DNA of 31,543 bases from UBA8828 sp964510855. Lineage in GTDB: Bacteria; Verrucomicrobiota; Verrucomicrobiia; Opitutales; UBA953. The stretch is from NCBI GenBank assembly GCA_964510855.1, contig CAZEDB010000018.1, positions 1-31,543 on the forward strand. The letters run 5' to 3'. Made by a program: the position numbers and the translations under genes. Below, piece after piece: positions 1 through 8,243 of the stretch. Positions within the stretch are counted from its first letter, which is position 1. Each line of letters starts with the position of its first letter. The notes beneath the pieces are model-generated. The model searched no databases. It saw only the letters and a program-made list of their open reading frames with translations, and was not told the DNA's origin.

Positions 1-617
1 TCGCTCCCTGGCGGATTAACCAAACCCGCTACGCCTTGAAGTAAAACAAAGCCCAAGAGGAGTAAGGCGGAGCTTAGGCCGCCAGCCACTAGGTACTTTA
101 CGCCAGCCTCAAGCGAGGCGGAGCTTTTGCGGAGAAAGCCGATGAGAATATAGAGACCTACGGTCGCGGTCTCGAGTGCGACAAAGAACGTGGTTACATG
201 CGCCGCTTGCGCGAGTACCATTAGGGCTACGGTTACAAGCAAGAGTAGGTGGTGGAACTCAGCTTCATCCGCTTCACGGGTTTGAAAGAATCGGCTCCCA
301 ATCAGGCTGGTTAAGAGCGCACAAATTAAGAAAAGCATTCGCCATTCGGGTGTAAACGAGGTGGTGGCAAGCAAGCCGTTGAAAATCACGACCGAAGGAT
401 CGTGGGGTTGGACGGCTACGAGAACCAACGCGGCGACGAGACCGAGGCGCGCTACTGTGGGGATGAGGATACGACCTGCACGGGGGAGGACGAGTGCTTG
501 GATGAGGGCAATGACCGCTAAAGCCGCGACTAAGATTTCAGGAAGCAGCGCGCGCCAATCGGCAGCGGTGGGAGCCGCTTCGCGGAAAGCGTCGAGCGTG
601 AGGAACAAAGAACTCAT
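1..617 (-). CDS. nuoN: NADH-quinone oxidoreductase subunit N, C-terminus cut by window edge
   Basis: About 205 N-terminal residues of NuoN, an antiporter-like proton-pumping subunit of respiratory complex I in the inner membrane. The frame is open from an ATG at 617 to the left edge, so the C-terminal half is missing. The fragment is a series of hydrophobic helices. It contains the family-typical stretch FFVALETATVGLYILIGF, followed by RKSSASLEAGVKYLVAGGLSSA, which matches the NuoN region carrying the buried glutamate and the lysine-bearing helix. The ATG overlaps the nuoM stop as ATGA, so translation is probably coupled. It is the last gene of the nuoJKLMN cluster in this window. The family call is secure; the rest of the gene cannot be seen. 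Confidence 0.93.
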   Translation of the reverse strand, partial: MSSLFLTLDAFREAAPTAADWRALLPEILVAALAVIALIQALVLPRAGRILIPTVARLGLVAALVLVAVQPHDPSVVIFNGLLATTSFTPEWRMLFLICALLTSLIGSRFFQTREADEAEFHHLLLLVTVALMVLAQAAHVTTFFVALETATVGLYILIGFLRKSSASLEAGVKYLVAGGLSSALLLLGFVLLQGVAGLVNPPGS

Positions 618-2008
618 GGTTGGAGAATGCGGGTCACGAGGGAAGGGAGGAAGCCAAGGGCGAGCGAGGCTGCCAGCAGGCCAAGAGGGGCCATGCGATC
701 GCCCCAGGCGAGATCACCGGTGTCAGGTCGCGCGGCAAGCGTGGGGTTGAGCGGTCCGTGAAAAACCGCCGCGCAGGCACGCAGCATATAAATAGCCGAG
801 ACCACGACCGTAGAAGCCGCGAGGGCTTGAATCCAAAGCGACTGATCGCGCAAGGAAAGGAAGATGCCGAATTCGCCCCAGAAATTTCCAAATCCAGGTA
901 GACCGATGGAGGCCATGGAGGCAGCAATGAAGAGGGCGGCGAGGACGGGGGTGCGAGTGCCTAAGCCCCCGAGTTCATCGAAGCGATAGGTCCCAGTTTT
1001 TGTCCGAACTTCATTCGCCAGCAAGAAGAGGGCGGCGGCGGAAAGTCCGTGTGCTGCCATTAGGAGGACAGCTGCATGGAGGCCGGCGGCTTGGCCGGTG
1101 CGATCGGCCACCCAAAGACCTAGGAAGATGGGGCCCATGTGAGCGACCGAACTCCAAGCGATGAGTTGCTTGAGGTCGCGTTGCGCTAAACAGACTAAGC
1201 CTAAAATCACGGTGCTAGCTAAAGCGAATCCGAGAAGGAGGTCCGACCAAGGTCCGAGTTGACCCACCGTGTAAGTTGCAATCACAGCGAGACCAAATTT
1301 TTTGAGAGCGCCGGCATGGAGCATGGCCGCGGGCGTAGGCGCGGCACTATATCCAGGGGCTGCCCAGCTGTGAAAGGGAAAGAGGGAAACGAGTGCACCA
1401 AAACCGAGTAGGATCATGCCTACCGCACCAGTGCCGGCTGTGCTGGGATTGAAGTCACAAATCAACAAACCGGCGAGGCCAACGATAGCGCCTAAGGTTA
1501 GGTAGATGGCCATTTGCATAGCAGCAGCACGGCGACCTTCCCCTCCCCAGAAAATTGTCAGGATGAAAGTGGGAATTAAAGCTACCTCGTGAAAAACATA
1601 AGCGGCGAGTGTGCCGGAGGGCGTTGAAAGCGGCGAAGCAAAGGCCCCAAGTGTCCCGCCCCAGATGAGTAAGGTAAGTCCTAAGTAAGCGTGAGGGAGT
1701 TCGACGTGAGCTAACTGTCGCAGAGCTTTGTGGGTAGCCGCGGCACCGACTAAGACGGTCATGCCAAAAAGCACCGCCCCAATCGGCTCGAGGAGGAAAC
1801 CTCCGACGGGACTCGAGCCGCCGAGTCGACCTTCGGTAAGGAGAAAGCCCAACTGAAATAAGGCGGGTAAGGCGGCAAGATTAGCTACTAAAGCAAGTCC
1901 ACCGAGTGGTAGCCAGCGACCGATGAGGAGTAGGAGGAGACCTGCAAGTAGCGGAGCGCCGACGGCATAGTCGAGCAACGAGGCAGCGGTGAAATCAGGG
2001 AGGGGCAT
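614..2008 (-). CDS. nuoM: NADH-quinone oxidoreductase subunit M
   Basis: A 464-residue polytopic membrane protein, one of the three Mrp-antiporter-like proton channels of complex I. Visible hallmarks are the fifth-helix motif HEVALIPTFILTIFWGG, whose glutamate corresponds to the essential Glu of NuoM; PAAMLHAGALKKFGL with the channel lysine; AWSSVAHMGPIFLG; and IGLPGFGNFWGEF near the C-terminus. It is shorter than the usual roughly 500 residues, and its N-terminal third is poorly conserved: the DGLS-type segment usually seen before helix 4 is not recognisable. It follows nuoL by one base and overlaps nuoN by the four bases ATGA. The ATG start agrees with this packing. The call is secure; the divergence at the N-terminus is real but its meaning is unknown. 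Confidence 0.93.
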   Translation of the reverse strand: MPLPDFTAASLLDYAVGAPLLAGLLLLLIGRWLPLGGLALVANLAALPALFQLGFLLTEGRLGGSSPVGGFLLEPIGAVLFGMTVLVGAAATHKALRQLAHVELPHAYLGLTLLIWGGTLGAFASPLSTPSGTLAAYVFHEVALIPTFILTIFWGGEGRRAAAMQMAIYLTLGAIVGLAGLLICDFNPSTAGTGAVGMILLGFGALVSLFPFHSWAAPGYSAAPTPAAMLHAGALKKFGLAVIATYTVGQLGPWSDLLLGFALASTVILGLVCLAQRDLKQLIAWSSVAHMGPIFLGLWVADRTGQAAGLHAAVLLMAAHGLSAAALFLLANEVRTKTGTYRFDELGGLGTRTPVLAALFIAASMASIGLPGFGNFWGEFGIFLSLRDQSLWIQALAASTVVVSAIYMLRACAAVFHGPLNPTLAARPDTGDLAWGDRMAPLGLLAASLALGFLPSLVTRILQP

Positions 2009-2009
2009 G

Positions 2010-3827
2010 TCAGATAGCGCCCGATAAGAGGGCGAAGAGAAGAAGGACGCCGAGGATAAACCAAGCCGCGGTTAGGCGAATCGAACCGTTATGGAAGAGG
2101 CGGCGTGAACCAGCACCCAAGAGGGCGGGAATACCGCCAGCTAAGACTTTACCGCCGATACCATTAATTAGCGCCAGATCGAGGAAGGCGAGAAACTCGA
2201 CTGCGGGTTGTTGCACGCGCTGCACATAACCGTCGTAGAGCTGATCCATCCAGCGGCGTTCTAAAGTTCGATATAAGCCCGGTGCGACGTCGCGGAGCGC
2301 GTCGCCATTCGAACGCCCGTAGAAACGTAAAGCGAGTAGACCAAGCCCGAGTGCGACTAAGCCCGTAAGAGCTGCGGCGCTGACGTGGAACGTCATCGGC
2401 GTGGGTAAGACGGCAACGCTTGCCGCTGGTAGTCCGATGTAAGCACCGGCAACCACACTGTATCCTAGACCTAAGACAATGAGGGGGAGCGTCATAGTCC
2501 AAGGGGATTCATGGGCGTGAGCGGCCTGCTCGCTGCGAGGGCTGCCAAGAAATACGAGTTGAATTAAGCGGGCGCTGTACAAACAGGTGGCGAGGGCGGC
2601 GAGACCAAGTAGGCCAAATGCCAGAGGTCCCGCTTGGTGCGCGGCTTCAAGAATGGCCTCCTTCGAGTACCAGCCAGCGAGAAAGGGCAGGGCGCAGTTG
2701 GAAAGGGTCGCGATGAGGAATGCGGCAAACGTCAGCGGCATGCGTTTAGCTAAGCCTCCCATGCGCAACATATCTTGTTCGTGATGGCAGCCGTGAATCA
2801 CAGATCCAGCACCAAGGAAGAGCGTGGCCTTGAAGAAGGCGTGCGTCATCATGTGCAAGAGGGCGAGCTTGGGCTGACCTAAACCTAAGGCCGCCCCCAT
2901 GATGCCTAGGTGAGCCAAGGTCGAATAGGCTAGAGACTTTTTTATATCAGTTTGGGCTAGCGCACAAAAGCCTGCGAGTACCGCCATGCCCGCTCCCGAC
3001 CAAAGCACCCATTGGAGGACTTCTGGAGCGAGTAAGAAATCGACCCGCGCCATTAAGAACACACCCGCAGCGACCATGGTCGCGGCGTGAATGAGGGCTG
3101 AGACCGGGGTAGGTCCAGCCATGGCATCGGTTAGCCAAACATGTAAGGGGAATTGCGCAGACTTTCCGATAAATCCGCCAAGTAAGAGTAAACCGAGTAG
3201 GGCGGGCGCCGGCTGACTTTTAACGGCAAGAGCGAGTTCGGCAAAATCTGTAGTGCCATAGGTTGCTAGGCACATGGCGATGCCCAAAATAAAACCTAGG
3301 TCACCCACGCGATTGACAATAAAGGCCTTCTTGGCGGCGGCGGGTGCGTAGTCGGTGGTGTAGTAGTGCGAAATGAGCAGGTAGGAGCAGAAGCCCACAA
3401 GTTCCCAAAACGCAAAAGTCATGAGCAGACCATCTGCGAGCACAATGCCGAGAATGGAGAACATGAAGAGCGAGAGACCAGCAAAGAACCGTCCGCGTGC
3501 GTCATCCTCGCGCATGTAGCCCCACGAGAAGAGATGAATCCATGCCCCGACAAAGGTGACGATGAAAAGCATCAAGGCGGCATGGGCATCAAGACGCAGA
3601 CCGACGCGTAGGACGATATCGCCGAGTTTACCTAGCTCGGTTTGCCAAAGCAGGGTTTGCCCAGGGGTTAGATTTAAAAGCAGTTGCAGGGCTAGGGCGG
3701 CGCCGACAAATGCGGCCGCAATGGAGAGTCCAGCGGCAAGGGTGCCGCGGCGCCGGAGGACTAAACCGCAGAGAGCGGCGGTCGCCAACGGTAGGAAAAG
3801 AATCCAAGCTAATAAGGTGACCTGCAT
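2010..3827 (-). CDS. nuoL: NADH-quinone oxidoreductase subunit L
   Basis: A 605-residue protein of normal length for NuoL, the distal antiporter-like subunit of complex I with a long lateral helix at its C-terminus. Recognisable elements are FWELVGFCSYLLI with the conserved Glu, IGKSAQFPLHVWLTDAM followed by GPTPVSALIHAATMV (the central channel with its Lys), YSTLAHLGIM, the HAFFKATLFLGAGSVIH segment, and WYSKEAIL with the later channel lysine. The C-terminal part (EREWMD-like segment around LERRWMDQLYDGYV) fits the end of the lateral helix and the last membrane anchor. It starts five bases after nuoK ends and is followed by nuoM after one base. No Shine-Dalgarno sequence is visible before the ATG. 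Confidence 0.96.
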   Translation of the reverse strand: MQVTLLAWILFLPLATAALCGLVLRRRGTLAAGLSIAAAFVGAALALQLLLNLTPGQTLLWQTELGKLGDIVLRVGLRLDAHAALMLFIVTFVGAWIHLFSWGYMREDDARGRFFAGLSLFMFSILGIVLADGLLMTFAFWELVGFCSYLLISHYYTTDYAPAAAKKAFIVNRVGDLGFILGIAMCLATYGTTDFAELALAVKSQPAPALLGLLLLGGFIGKSAQFPLHVWLTDAMAGPTPVSALIHAATMVAAGVFLMARVDFLLAPEVLQWVLWSGAGMAVLAGFCALAQTDIKKSLAYSTLAHLGIMGAALGLGQPKLALLHMMTHAFFKATLFLGAGSVIHGCHHEQDMLRMGGLAKRMPLTFAAFLIATLSNCALPFLAGWYSKEAILEAAHQAGPLAFGLLGLAALATCLYSARLIQLVFLGSPRSEQAAHAHESPWTMTLPLIVLGLGYSVVAGAYIGLPAASVAVLPTPMTFHVSAAALTGLVALGLGLLALRFYGRSNGDALRDVAPGLYRTLERRWMDQLYDGYVQRVQQPAVEFLAFLDLALINGIGGKVLAGGIPALLGAGSRRLFHNGSIRLTAAWFILGVLLLFALLSGAI

Positions 3828-3832
3828 GGGAA

Positions 3833-4141
3833 TTAGTCGCGTACGGCGTTGAGACGATCGGAGCTTATCGCGCCGGTACGGCGATGGAGGGCAACAATCA
3901 GGGCGAGACCGACGGCGACTTCAGCTGCGGCGACGGTGATGATGAAGAAAACCAGTACCGCGCCGTCCATCGTCTGGGTGTAGCGTGAAAAAGCCACCAG
4001 GGCATGCATGGCAGCCGCGAGTAGAAGCTCTAGGCACATGTAGGTAACGATCAAATTGCGACGGAGTAAGATTCCGACCAAGCCGAGCGAGAAGGTGAGG
4101 CCTGCAACAAACAGGTGATGGCCGAGGGTAGTTGTTTCCAT
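3833..4141 (-). CDS. nuoK: NADH-quinone oxidoreductase subunit K
   Basis: A 102-residue three-helix membrane protein, the usual size for NuoK. The two functionally important intramembrane glutamates are visible in CLELLLAAAMHAL (helix 2) and VAAAEVAVGLAL (helix 3), corresponding to the Glu pair that links the NuoH/J region to the antiporter-like subunits. It begins with an ATG five bases after the nuoJ stop and ends five bases before the nuoL start. The short polar tail RRTGAISSDRLNAVRD is ordinary for the family. The call is unambiguous from length, motif and context. Confidence 0.96.
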   Translation of the reverse strand: METTTLGHHLFVAGLTFSLGLVGILLRRNLIVTYMCLELLLAAAMHALVAFSRYTQTMDGAVLVFFIITVAAAEVAVGLALIVALHRRTGAISSDRLNAVRD

Positions 4142-4146
4142 GGGTG

Positions 4147-4671
4147 TTACTCGGAGGCCCGGGGGGCTTTGCTCAGGCTAACCACGCCCACGAGAGCGAG
4201 GAGCAGGAGAAGTCCGGCGAGTTGCAGCGGGAGGGTGTATTTTGTCCAAAGACTTCGGCCATAGGCTTTGGCAGTGGTGGCAAGCGTCTCGGGGTTGGTT
4301 GCGAGTTCAGGTGGGGTTGCACTTGCTGGACGATTGAGCAACGGGTCCGAACTGAGCAGGCTAACGACGCCTGCGAGCGCTAGGAAAATTCCCAAGCCCA
4401 AGGCGGCACGGCGCCAAGGGTAAGCTTCCTTGGGTGCAGGTGCATCGATGAGCATGATGATGAATAAAAACAAAACCATCACGGCACCGGCGTAGACAAG
4501 TATTTGCAGCACACCTAAAAAATAGGCATCGAGCGCGAAGAACTGTCCAGCAATCCCAACCAGGGCGATGATCATGCCCATCGCGGACGTGACGGGGTGG
4601 CGACTTCCCACCAGAAGAGCAGCACCTCCGAGGGTGAGTGCAGAGAGAAAGACGAACAAGGGATCCGGCAT
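4147..4671 (-). CDS. nuoJ: NADH-quinone oxidoreductase subunit J
   Basis: A 174-residue inner-membrane subunit of complex I. The NuoJ signature is clear: NPVTSAMGM-like PVTSAMGMIIALVGIAGQFF, then FLGVLQILVYAGAVMVLFLFIIM, the helix with the pi-bulge that rotates during turnover. About five hydrophobic segments are visible. It is the first gene of the cluster here: the neighbour upstream on the same strand is a small membrane protein, not nuoI, so the peripheral-arm genes nuoA-I must lie elsewhere in the genome if present. A 46-base gap precedes it and carries a possible promoter. Confidence 0.95.
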   Translation of the reverse strand: MPDPLFVFLSALTLGGAALLVGSRHPVTSAMGMIIALVGIAGQFFALDAYFLGVLQILVYAGAVMVLFLFIIMLIDAPAPKEAYPWRRAALGLGIFLALAGVVSLLSSDPLLNRPASATPPELATNPETLATTAKAYGRSLWTKYTLPLQLAGLLLLLALVGVVSLSKAPRASE

Positions 4672-4706
4672 GGGTTGACCGTAGGGTTCCCGCCGTCTGC
4701 TTGGAA
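4672..4706 (-). promoter_or_regulatory. Candidate promoter for nuoJ with no leader
   Basis: On the minus strand TTCCAA (4706-4701), a 17-base spacer, TACGGT (4683-4678) and six bases precede the nuoJ ATG. The -35-like box begins 35 bases before the start codon, the same geometry as several other first genes in this window, which would place transcription start at or next to the ATG. The boxes are weak matches to the housekeeping consensus, so this is a hypothesis. Confidence 0.3.
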
Positions 4707-4717
4707 AGGCAAAATCC

Positions 4718-4957
4718 TTAATCTTCTTCGCCTGGCCTAATTAAGCGCACCCCAAGTAGGGGTTCGGTTGGGGCGTTCGGACGTAAAGCAGGCTCGGCTG
4801 GGGCCGCGGCGGAGCTGGGGGTTTCTACCTGGGAGGGTCTTCCGCCTAAGGGGTGGGGTTGAACTAGCCAGCAGAGTGCCGCCAAAATTAAGCCTAAGAC
4901 TAAGAGGAAAAGGCTACGGCGGTGTTCCGCACGACGGCGAGCTGAAGGGGTGATCAT
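4718..4957 (-). CDS. Small single-pass membrane protein of unknown function
   Basis: A 79-residue protein not recognised as a known family. Residues 1-14 are basic (arginine rich), residues 15-33 form one hydrophobic helix (FLLVLGLILAALCWLV core), and the rest is a proline/alanine-rich, probably extracytoplasmic tail ending in acidic residues. This fits a type II single-pass anchor with the N-terminus in the cytoplasm. Its ATG overlaps the stop of the upstream O-antigen-ligase gene as ATGA, so the two are probably translationally coupled and may act together. Because the overlap and reading frame are so precise I believe it is real, but no function can be assigned. Confidence 0.7.
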   Translation of the reverse strand: MITPSARRRAEHRRSLFLLVLGLILAALCWLVQPHPLGGRPSQVETPSSAAAPAEPALRPNAPTEPLLGVRLIRPGEED

Positions 4958-6915
4958 TGGGGCTGGGGGTTTCCAGGCTCTGAGAGCAGATTCAGGCGTT
5001 GAAGAATTTGCGGTTGTCCAGGCGCAACCCGATTGGCCTGTTCCAGAACCGGACGGATTTCTGCGACCGACGCACCGGATTGTCCAAGTGCCTGTGCGAG
5101 GCGTAGCACGGTGGCGCGCGATTGCGGGGCAATCGCCTGAGCTTCTCGAATCGCAGCTAAACCTTCTTCGCGCTCCTTAGCATCAAAGGAGCCTAATAAA
5201 ATCGAACCCATCACAAGTTTAGGGAAGGCAAGACGGGGGGCTTGCTCAACCGCGAGTCGTGCCTGAGCTAAAGCTTCGGTGCGTAACTCAATCGCGGTCG
5301 GTTCTTGGCGATGGAGTAAGGCGAGGGCTTGGGCTAACCAGGCACGGGTCTCAGCTTCACGTCCATTAAGTTCAAGCGCTTCTCGTAAGCGTTCGATGGC
5401 TTGACGTAACCGTGCTTCATCCTCGGCGGTTAGCAGTTGACCACCATCAAACAGGGTAGGGCTAAGAAGGTTAACGCGCTCAATAGCCCCTTCGGAGCGC
5501 ATCTTGGCGGCTAAGGGCGCGAGCAGAATCGGCGTGAGCGCAAGAGGGATAGTTAACACCGTCACCGCGATGAGCGGGCGTACGGGAGCGGGCCAAATAA
5601 TCGGCGAACCTTCGGAGCGGTAGCCGGCTCTGAGTAAGCTGCCAGCGAGAGCGGCAATTAACATCAAAACTCCTACTTGTACTCCAGAATAGCTGACACA
5701 AAGAATCAGTACCGCGGCGAAAATGCCCCCTGCGCCTCCCGCTAAAAGGGTGCGTCGAAGTTGTATCCGCTGCGCGAGGGAGCTGGTAGCCCCAGTTGGA
5801 AGCTCAGGGACGCGGAGACCTGCACGCAGTAAACTCACCAGTAAAGCCGCTAAAGGCAGACCGATGCAGAGGGTGCCGAGGGCACCGTGTTCTGCGAGCG
5901 TGTCGAGTAAGATGCTGCCAGAAGATGTCGGATCGGTTTGCCAGCTTTCAGGCCGGATTTTTTCAAACCCTAATAGGTAAGACTGAGCGCCGCCGCCAAA
6001 TACGGGATGTTCAAGGATACTTTGAATGGCGCCGGCTCCTAGGGGTTGTGCTCCCGTTGCGTCGGCGCGCCAAAGGCCGAGGGCAAATTCGCCTACCGAC
6101 CAAGCCCCATAAACAAATATCAAGGCTGCCGCTCGTAAGTCGAGCCACTCGCGGGCGGTACGACGGCGAAGAGACCAGCCAGCGTAGGCAATGCCAAGCG
6201 CTGCGGCAAGGAGTGCCCAGCCATGTTGAGTTTGCCAAAGTCCGATGGTGAGAAGAATCGCAAAGTAGCCGGCAGTAAGACGCATCCAAAGGGCGAGGCG
6301 GATATGAAGGGCGGTGGCGAGGGCGGGAATAAGGCCTAGGGTCATGACTGCCGCACAACCAGCAGGTGACCCTAAGGATGAGGCGAAGCGCCCAGCATAA
6401 AGCGCATCGGGTTGCAGCCCGAGCATGGCCCGAACTTGGCCGCCATCATTATCGTACGCACCGCTTGCCACGAGGGACGCTGGTCCGATGATGAGAATGC
6501 AGGCAAGCACTTGGGACCATAGCTGACGGGCGTGATGCGCGGTCATCCAGAGGGCACTGGCGCCGAGAAGAGCAAGCGTAAGACCCTGTAGGGCTGCTCC
6601 GCGATTGGGAGCAAAAGCAACTGCATCTAAACTCAGCCAAAGCACTAAGGGGAGCGCTGCCAAAGCCCCGAGTACGGGCCGGAAACCGCGGTCTTGTCGA
6701 ATCGCTAGGGCGGTGCCATGTAAAACCGCGGCTGCGAGTAGGAAGGGGGTGCCGAGCCAGGCTCCCTCGGCGCGCGCGCCTCCTTGATGAAGGGCGATAA
6801 GCCAGGCACCGGTGAAAACTAGAATCAGAATCAGTCCGTCAAGGAGCTCGGGTTGACCGAGTCGGAAGCCTAAGACGGTGAGTTTCCCTCGAATCTGAGT
6901 TAGTAGGGCGCGCAT
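4954..6915 (-). CDS. O-antigen ligase/polymerase-like membrane protein with C-terminal TPR region
   Basis: A 653-residue protein with a hydrophobic N-terminal two thirds (about 10-12 helices up to residue 470) and a soluble helical C-terminus. Residues 177-200 (RFASSLGSPAGCAAVM) and 300-350, with EHPVFGGGAQSYLLGF and then DTLAEHGALGTL, match the Wzy_C / O-antigen ligase pattern of a periplasmic loop followed by a helix. Residues 480 to 653 read as degenerate TPR-like helical pairs (for example ALELNGREAETRAWLAQALALL). The family joins or polymerises undecaprenyl-linked glycans; the exact substrate cannot be told. I use the ATG at 6915, which overlaps the folA stop as TGATG; a longer frame upstream only runs inside folA. 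It sits oddly between folate genes and complex I genes. Confidence 0.82.
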   Translation of the reverse strand: MRALLTQIRGKLTVLGFRLGQPELLDGLILILVFTGAWLIALHQGGARAEGAWLGTPFLLAAAVLHGTALAIRQDRGFRPVLGALAALPLVLWLSLDAVAFAPNRGAALQGLTLALLGASALWMTAHHARQLWSQVLACILIIGPASLVASGAYDNDGGQVRAMLGLQPDALYAGRFASSLGSPAGCAAVMTLGLIPALATALHIRLALWMRLTAGYFAILLTIGLWQTQHGWALLAAALGIAYAGWSLRRRTAREWLDLRAAALIFVYGAWSVGEFALGLWRADATGAQPLGAGAIQSILEHPVFGGGAQSYLLGFEKIRPESWQTDPTSSGSILLDTLAEHGALGTLCIGLPLAALLVSLLRAGLRVPELPTGATSSLAQRIQLRRTLLAGGAGGIFAAVLILCVSYSGVQVGVLMLIAALAGSLLRAGYRSEGSPIIWPAPVRPLIAVTVLTIPLALTPILLAPLAAKMRSEGAIERVNLLSPTLFDGGQLLTAEDEARLRQAIERLREALELNGREAETRAWLAQALALLHRQEPTAIELRTEALAQARLAVEQAPRLAFPKLVMGSILLGSFDAKEREEGLAAIREAQAIAPQSRATVLRLAQALGQSGASVAEIRPVLEQANRVAPGQPQILQRLNLLSEPGNPQPQ

Positions 6916-7394
6916 CAGGCGGGGAGCTTCGGGAAATGGCGACGAATGTCGAAGCCTGGACCTTGTCGCACGAGGACTCCGGAGTCGAACGCATTTGTCC
7001 AATCCGGAAAGAAGGTATCCGCTTCCGGGGTTTGATCGACATGCGTCAGCAGCAGTTCGCTGCACCAAGGCAAAGCCTCGGTGTAAAGTTGAGCGCCCCC
7101 GGCGAGGTAGAGGGTTTTATCGAGGTGAAGATGCTTTAGGGCTTCCCAATCGCTTAAGGTTTCAACCCCAGGAGCTTTAAAACCGCTGCGACTGAGTACG
7201 AGGGTGATGCGCCCGGGCAGGGGTCGACCGATGGACTCATAGGTTTTTCTCCCCATGACCAAGACTTGCCCCATGGTGGTCGCCTTGAAGAAGGCAAAGT
7301 CTTCCGGAAGATGCCAAGGTAAGCGGTTGTCTTTACCGAGTGCCCGATTGCGCCCTAAGGCAGCAATCGCTATGAGGGGACGACCAAATCGCAT
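6915..7394 (-). CDS. folA: Dihydrofolate reductase
   Basis: A 159-residue cytosolic enzyme that reduces dihydrofolate to tetrahydrofolate with NADPH, regenerating the cofactor oxidised by thymidylate synthase. Family motifs are all present: LPWHLPEDFAFFK with the acidic catalytic residue (Asp32, equivalent to Asp27 of E. coli), MGRKTYESIGRPLPGR, the NADPH-binding AGGAQLY, and THVDQTPEADTFFP. The length is the classical one. It begins three bases after the thyA stop and its own stop overlaps the next ATG, so thyA and folA form one transcription unit, a common and functionally sensible pair. Confidence 0.97.
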   Translation of the reverse strand: MRFGRPLIAIAALGRNRALGKDNRLPWHLPEDFAFFKATTMGQVLVMGRKTYESIGRPLPGRITLVLSRSGFKAPGVETLSDWEALKHLHLDKTLYLAGGAQLYTEALPWCSELLLTHVDQTPEADTFFPDWTNAFDSGVLVRQGPGFDIRRHFPKLPA

Positions 7395-7397
7395 TCG

Positions 7398-8243
7398 TTA
7401 AACGGCCACTGGCGCTTTAATGCCGGGGTGAGGGTCGTAGCCTTCAATGACAATATCGTTCGAGGTGAAAGCAAAGAGATCGGTGATAGAGGGATTAAGG
7501 ACTAAACGGGGTAGGGGGCGGCACTCGCGCGTGAGTTGTAGGTCAACTTGCTCGATATGATTTAAGTAAATGTGCGCATCGCCAAAGGTGTGAATGAAAT
7601 GTCCGGGCTTCAGGCCTGTGACCTGAGCTATCATGTGCGTGAGCAGGGCGTAACTCGCAATATTGAAGGGCACGCCTAAAAATAAATCGGCGCTGCGTTG
7701 ATAGAGTTGGCAGCTAAGTCGACCTTCCATAGAAACGTGAAATTGAAAAAGCGTATGGCAAGGGGGCAGGGCGACTTGATCGGCTTCCTGAGGATTCCAG
7801 CCGGTGACGAGATGACGTCGGCTGGCAGGCTTTTGCCGCAAGTCATCAAGGAGGCGTCGGATTTGGTCGACCCCATCGGCAGCATAGGTGCCATCGGGTT
7901 GACGTGTGGCACCAAAGTTCCGCCATTGATGTCCGTAAATCGGACCGAGGTCACCGGCCTTACGACCAAAGACGGCGCATTTTTCGGCGGTCGCCCACTC
8001 GTCCCAAATCGTAACCTTACGTTCATTGAGCCAAGCGTTGTCGGTGCGTCCGGCGAGAAACCAAAGGAGTTCTTCGATAATCGAACGACTGTGGACTTTT
8101 TTCGTGGTTACGAGCGGGAAGCCTTCCGCGAGGTCGAAGCGGAGTTGCGCGCCAAAAATTCCTAGAGTGCCCACCCCCGTACGATCGGTGCGACATTCGC
8201 CCTGATGACGAACCTGCTTAAGCAGCTCGAGGTAAGCTTTCAT
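7398..8243 (-). CDS. thyA: Thymidylate synthase
   Basis: A 281-residue ThyA-type enzyme making dTMP from dUMP with methylene-tetrahydrofolate. The nucleophile is Cys162 in LPPCHTLFQFHV. Other hallmarks are CRTDRTGVGTLGIFG (residues 17-31, phosphate-binding Arg), WFLAGRTDNAWL, GPIYGHQWRNFG, the phosphate-binding RRHLVTGWNPQ, QRSADLFLGVPFNIASYALL, and HIYLNHIEQ. I start at the ATG at 8243 (MKAYLELL), which aligns with the usual N-terminus, in place of a TTG four codons upstream. It is the first gene of a leftward unit with folA. It is divergent from lysS across 159 bases. Confidence 0.97.
   Translation of the reverse strand: MKAYLELLKQVRHQGECRTDRTGVGTLGIFGAQLRFDLAEGFPLVTTKKVHSRSIIEELLWFLAGRTDNAWLNERKVTIWDEWATAEKCAVFGRKAGDLGPIYGHQWRNFGATRQPDGTYAADGVDQIRRLLDDLRQKPASRRHLVTGWNPQEADQVALPPCHTLFQFHVSMEGRLSCQLYQRSADLFLGVPFNIASYALLTHMIAQVTGLKPGHFIHTFGDAHIYLNHIEQVDLQLTRECRPLPRLVLNPSITDLFAFTSNDIVIEGYDPHPGIKAPVAV

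Noticed and set aside
5723..6251. Long opposite-strand frames inside the ligase gene, and similar frames elsewhere (for example 7698-8165 and 20421-20885)
   Set aside because: They are shadows of well-supported genes, with arginine-rich composition and no recognisable domains or control signals.
6916..7068. 51-codon extension upstream of the O-antigen-ligase gene
   Set aside because: It lies entirely inside folA in another frame; the ATG at 6915 overlaps the folA stop and begins a plausible membrane protein.
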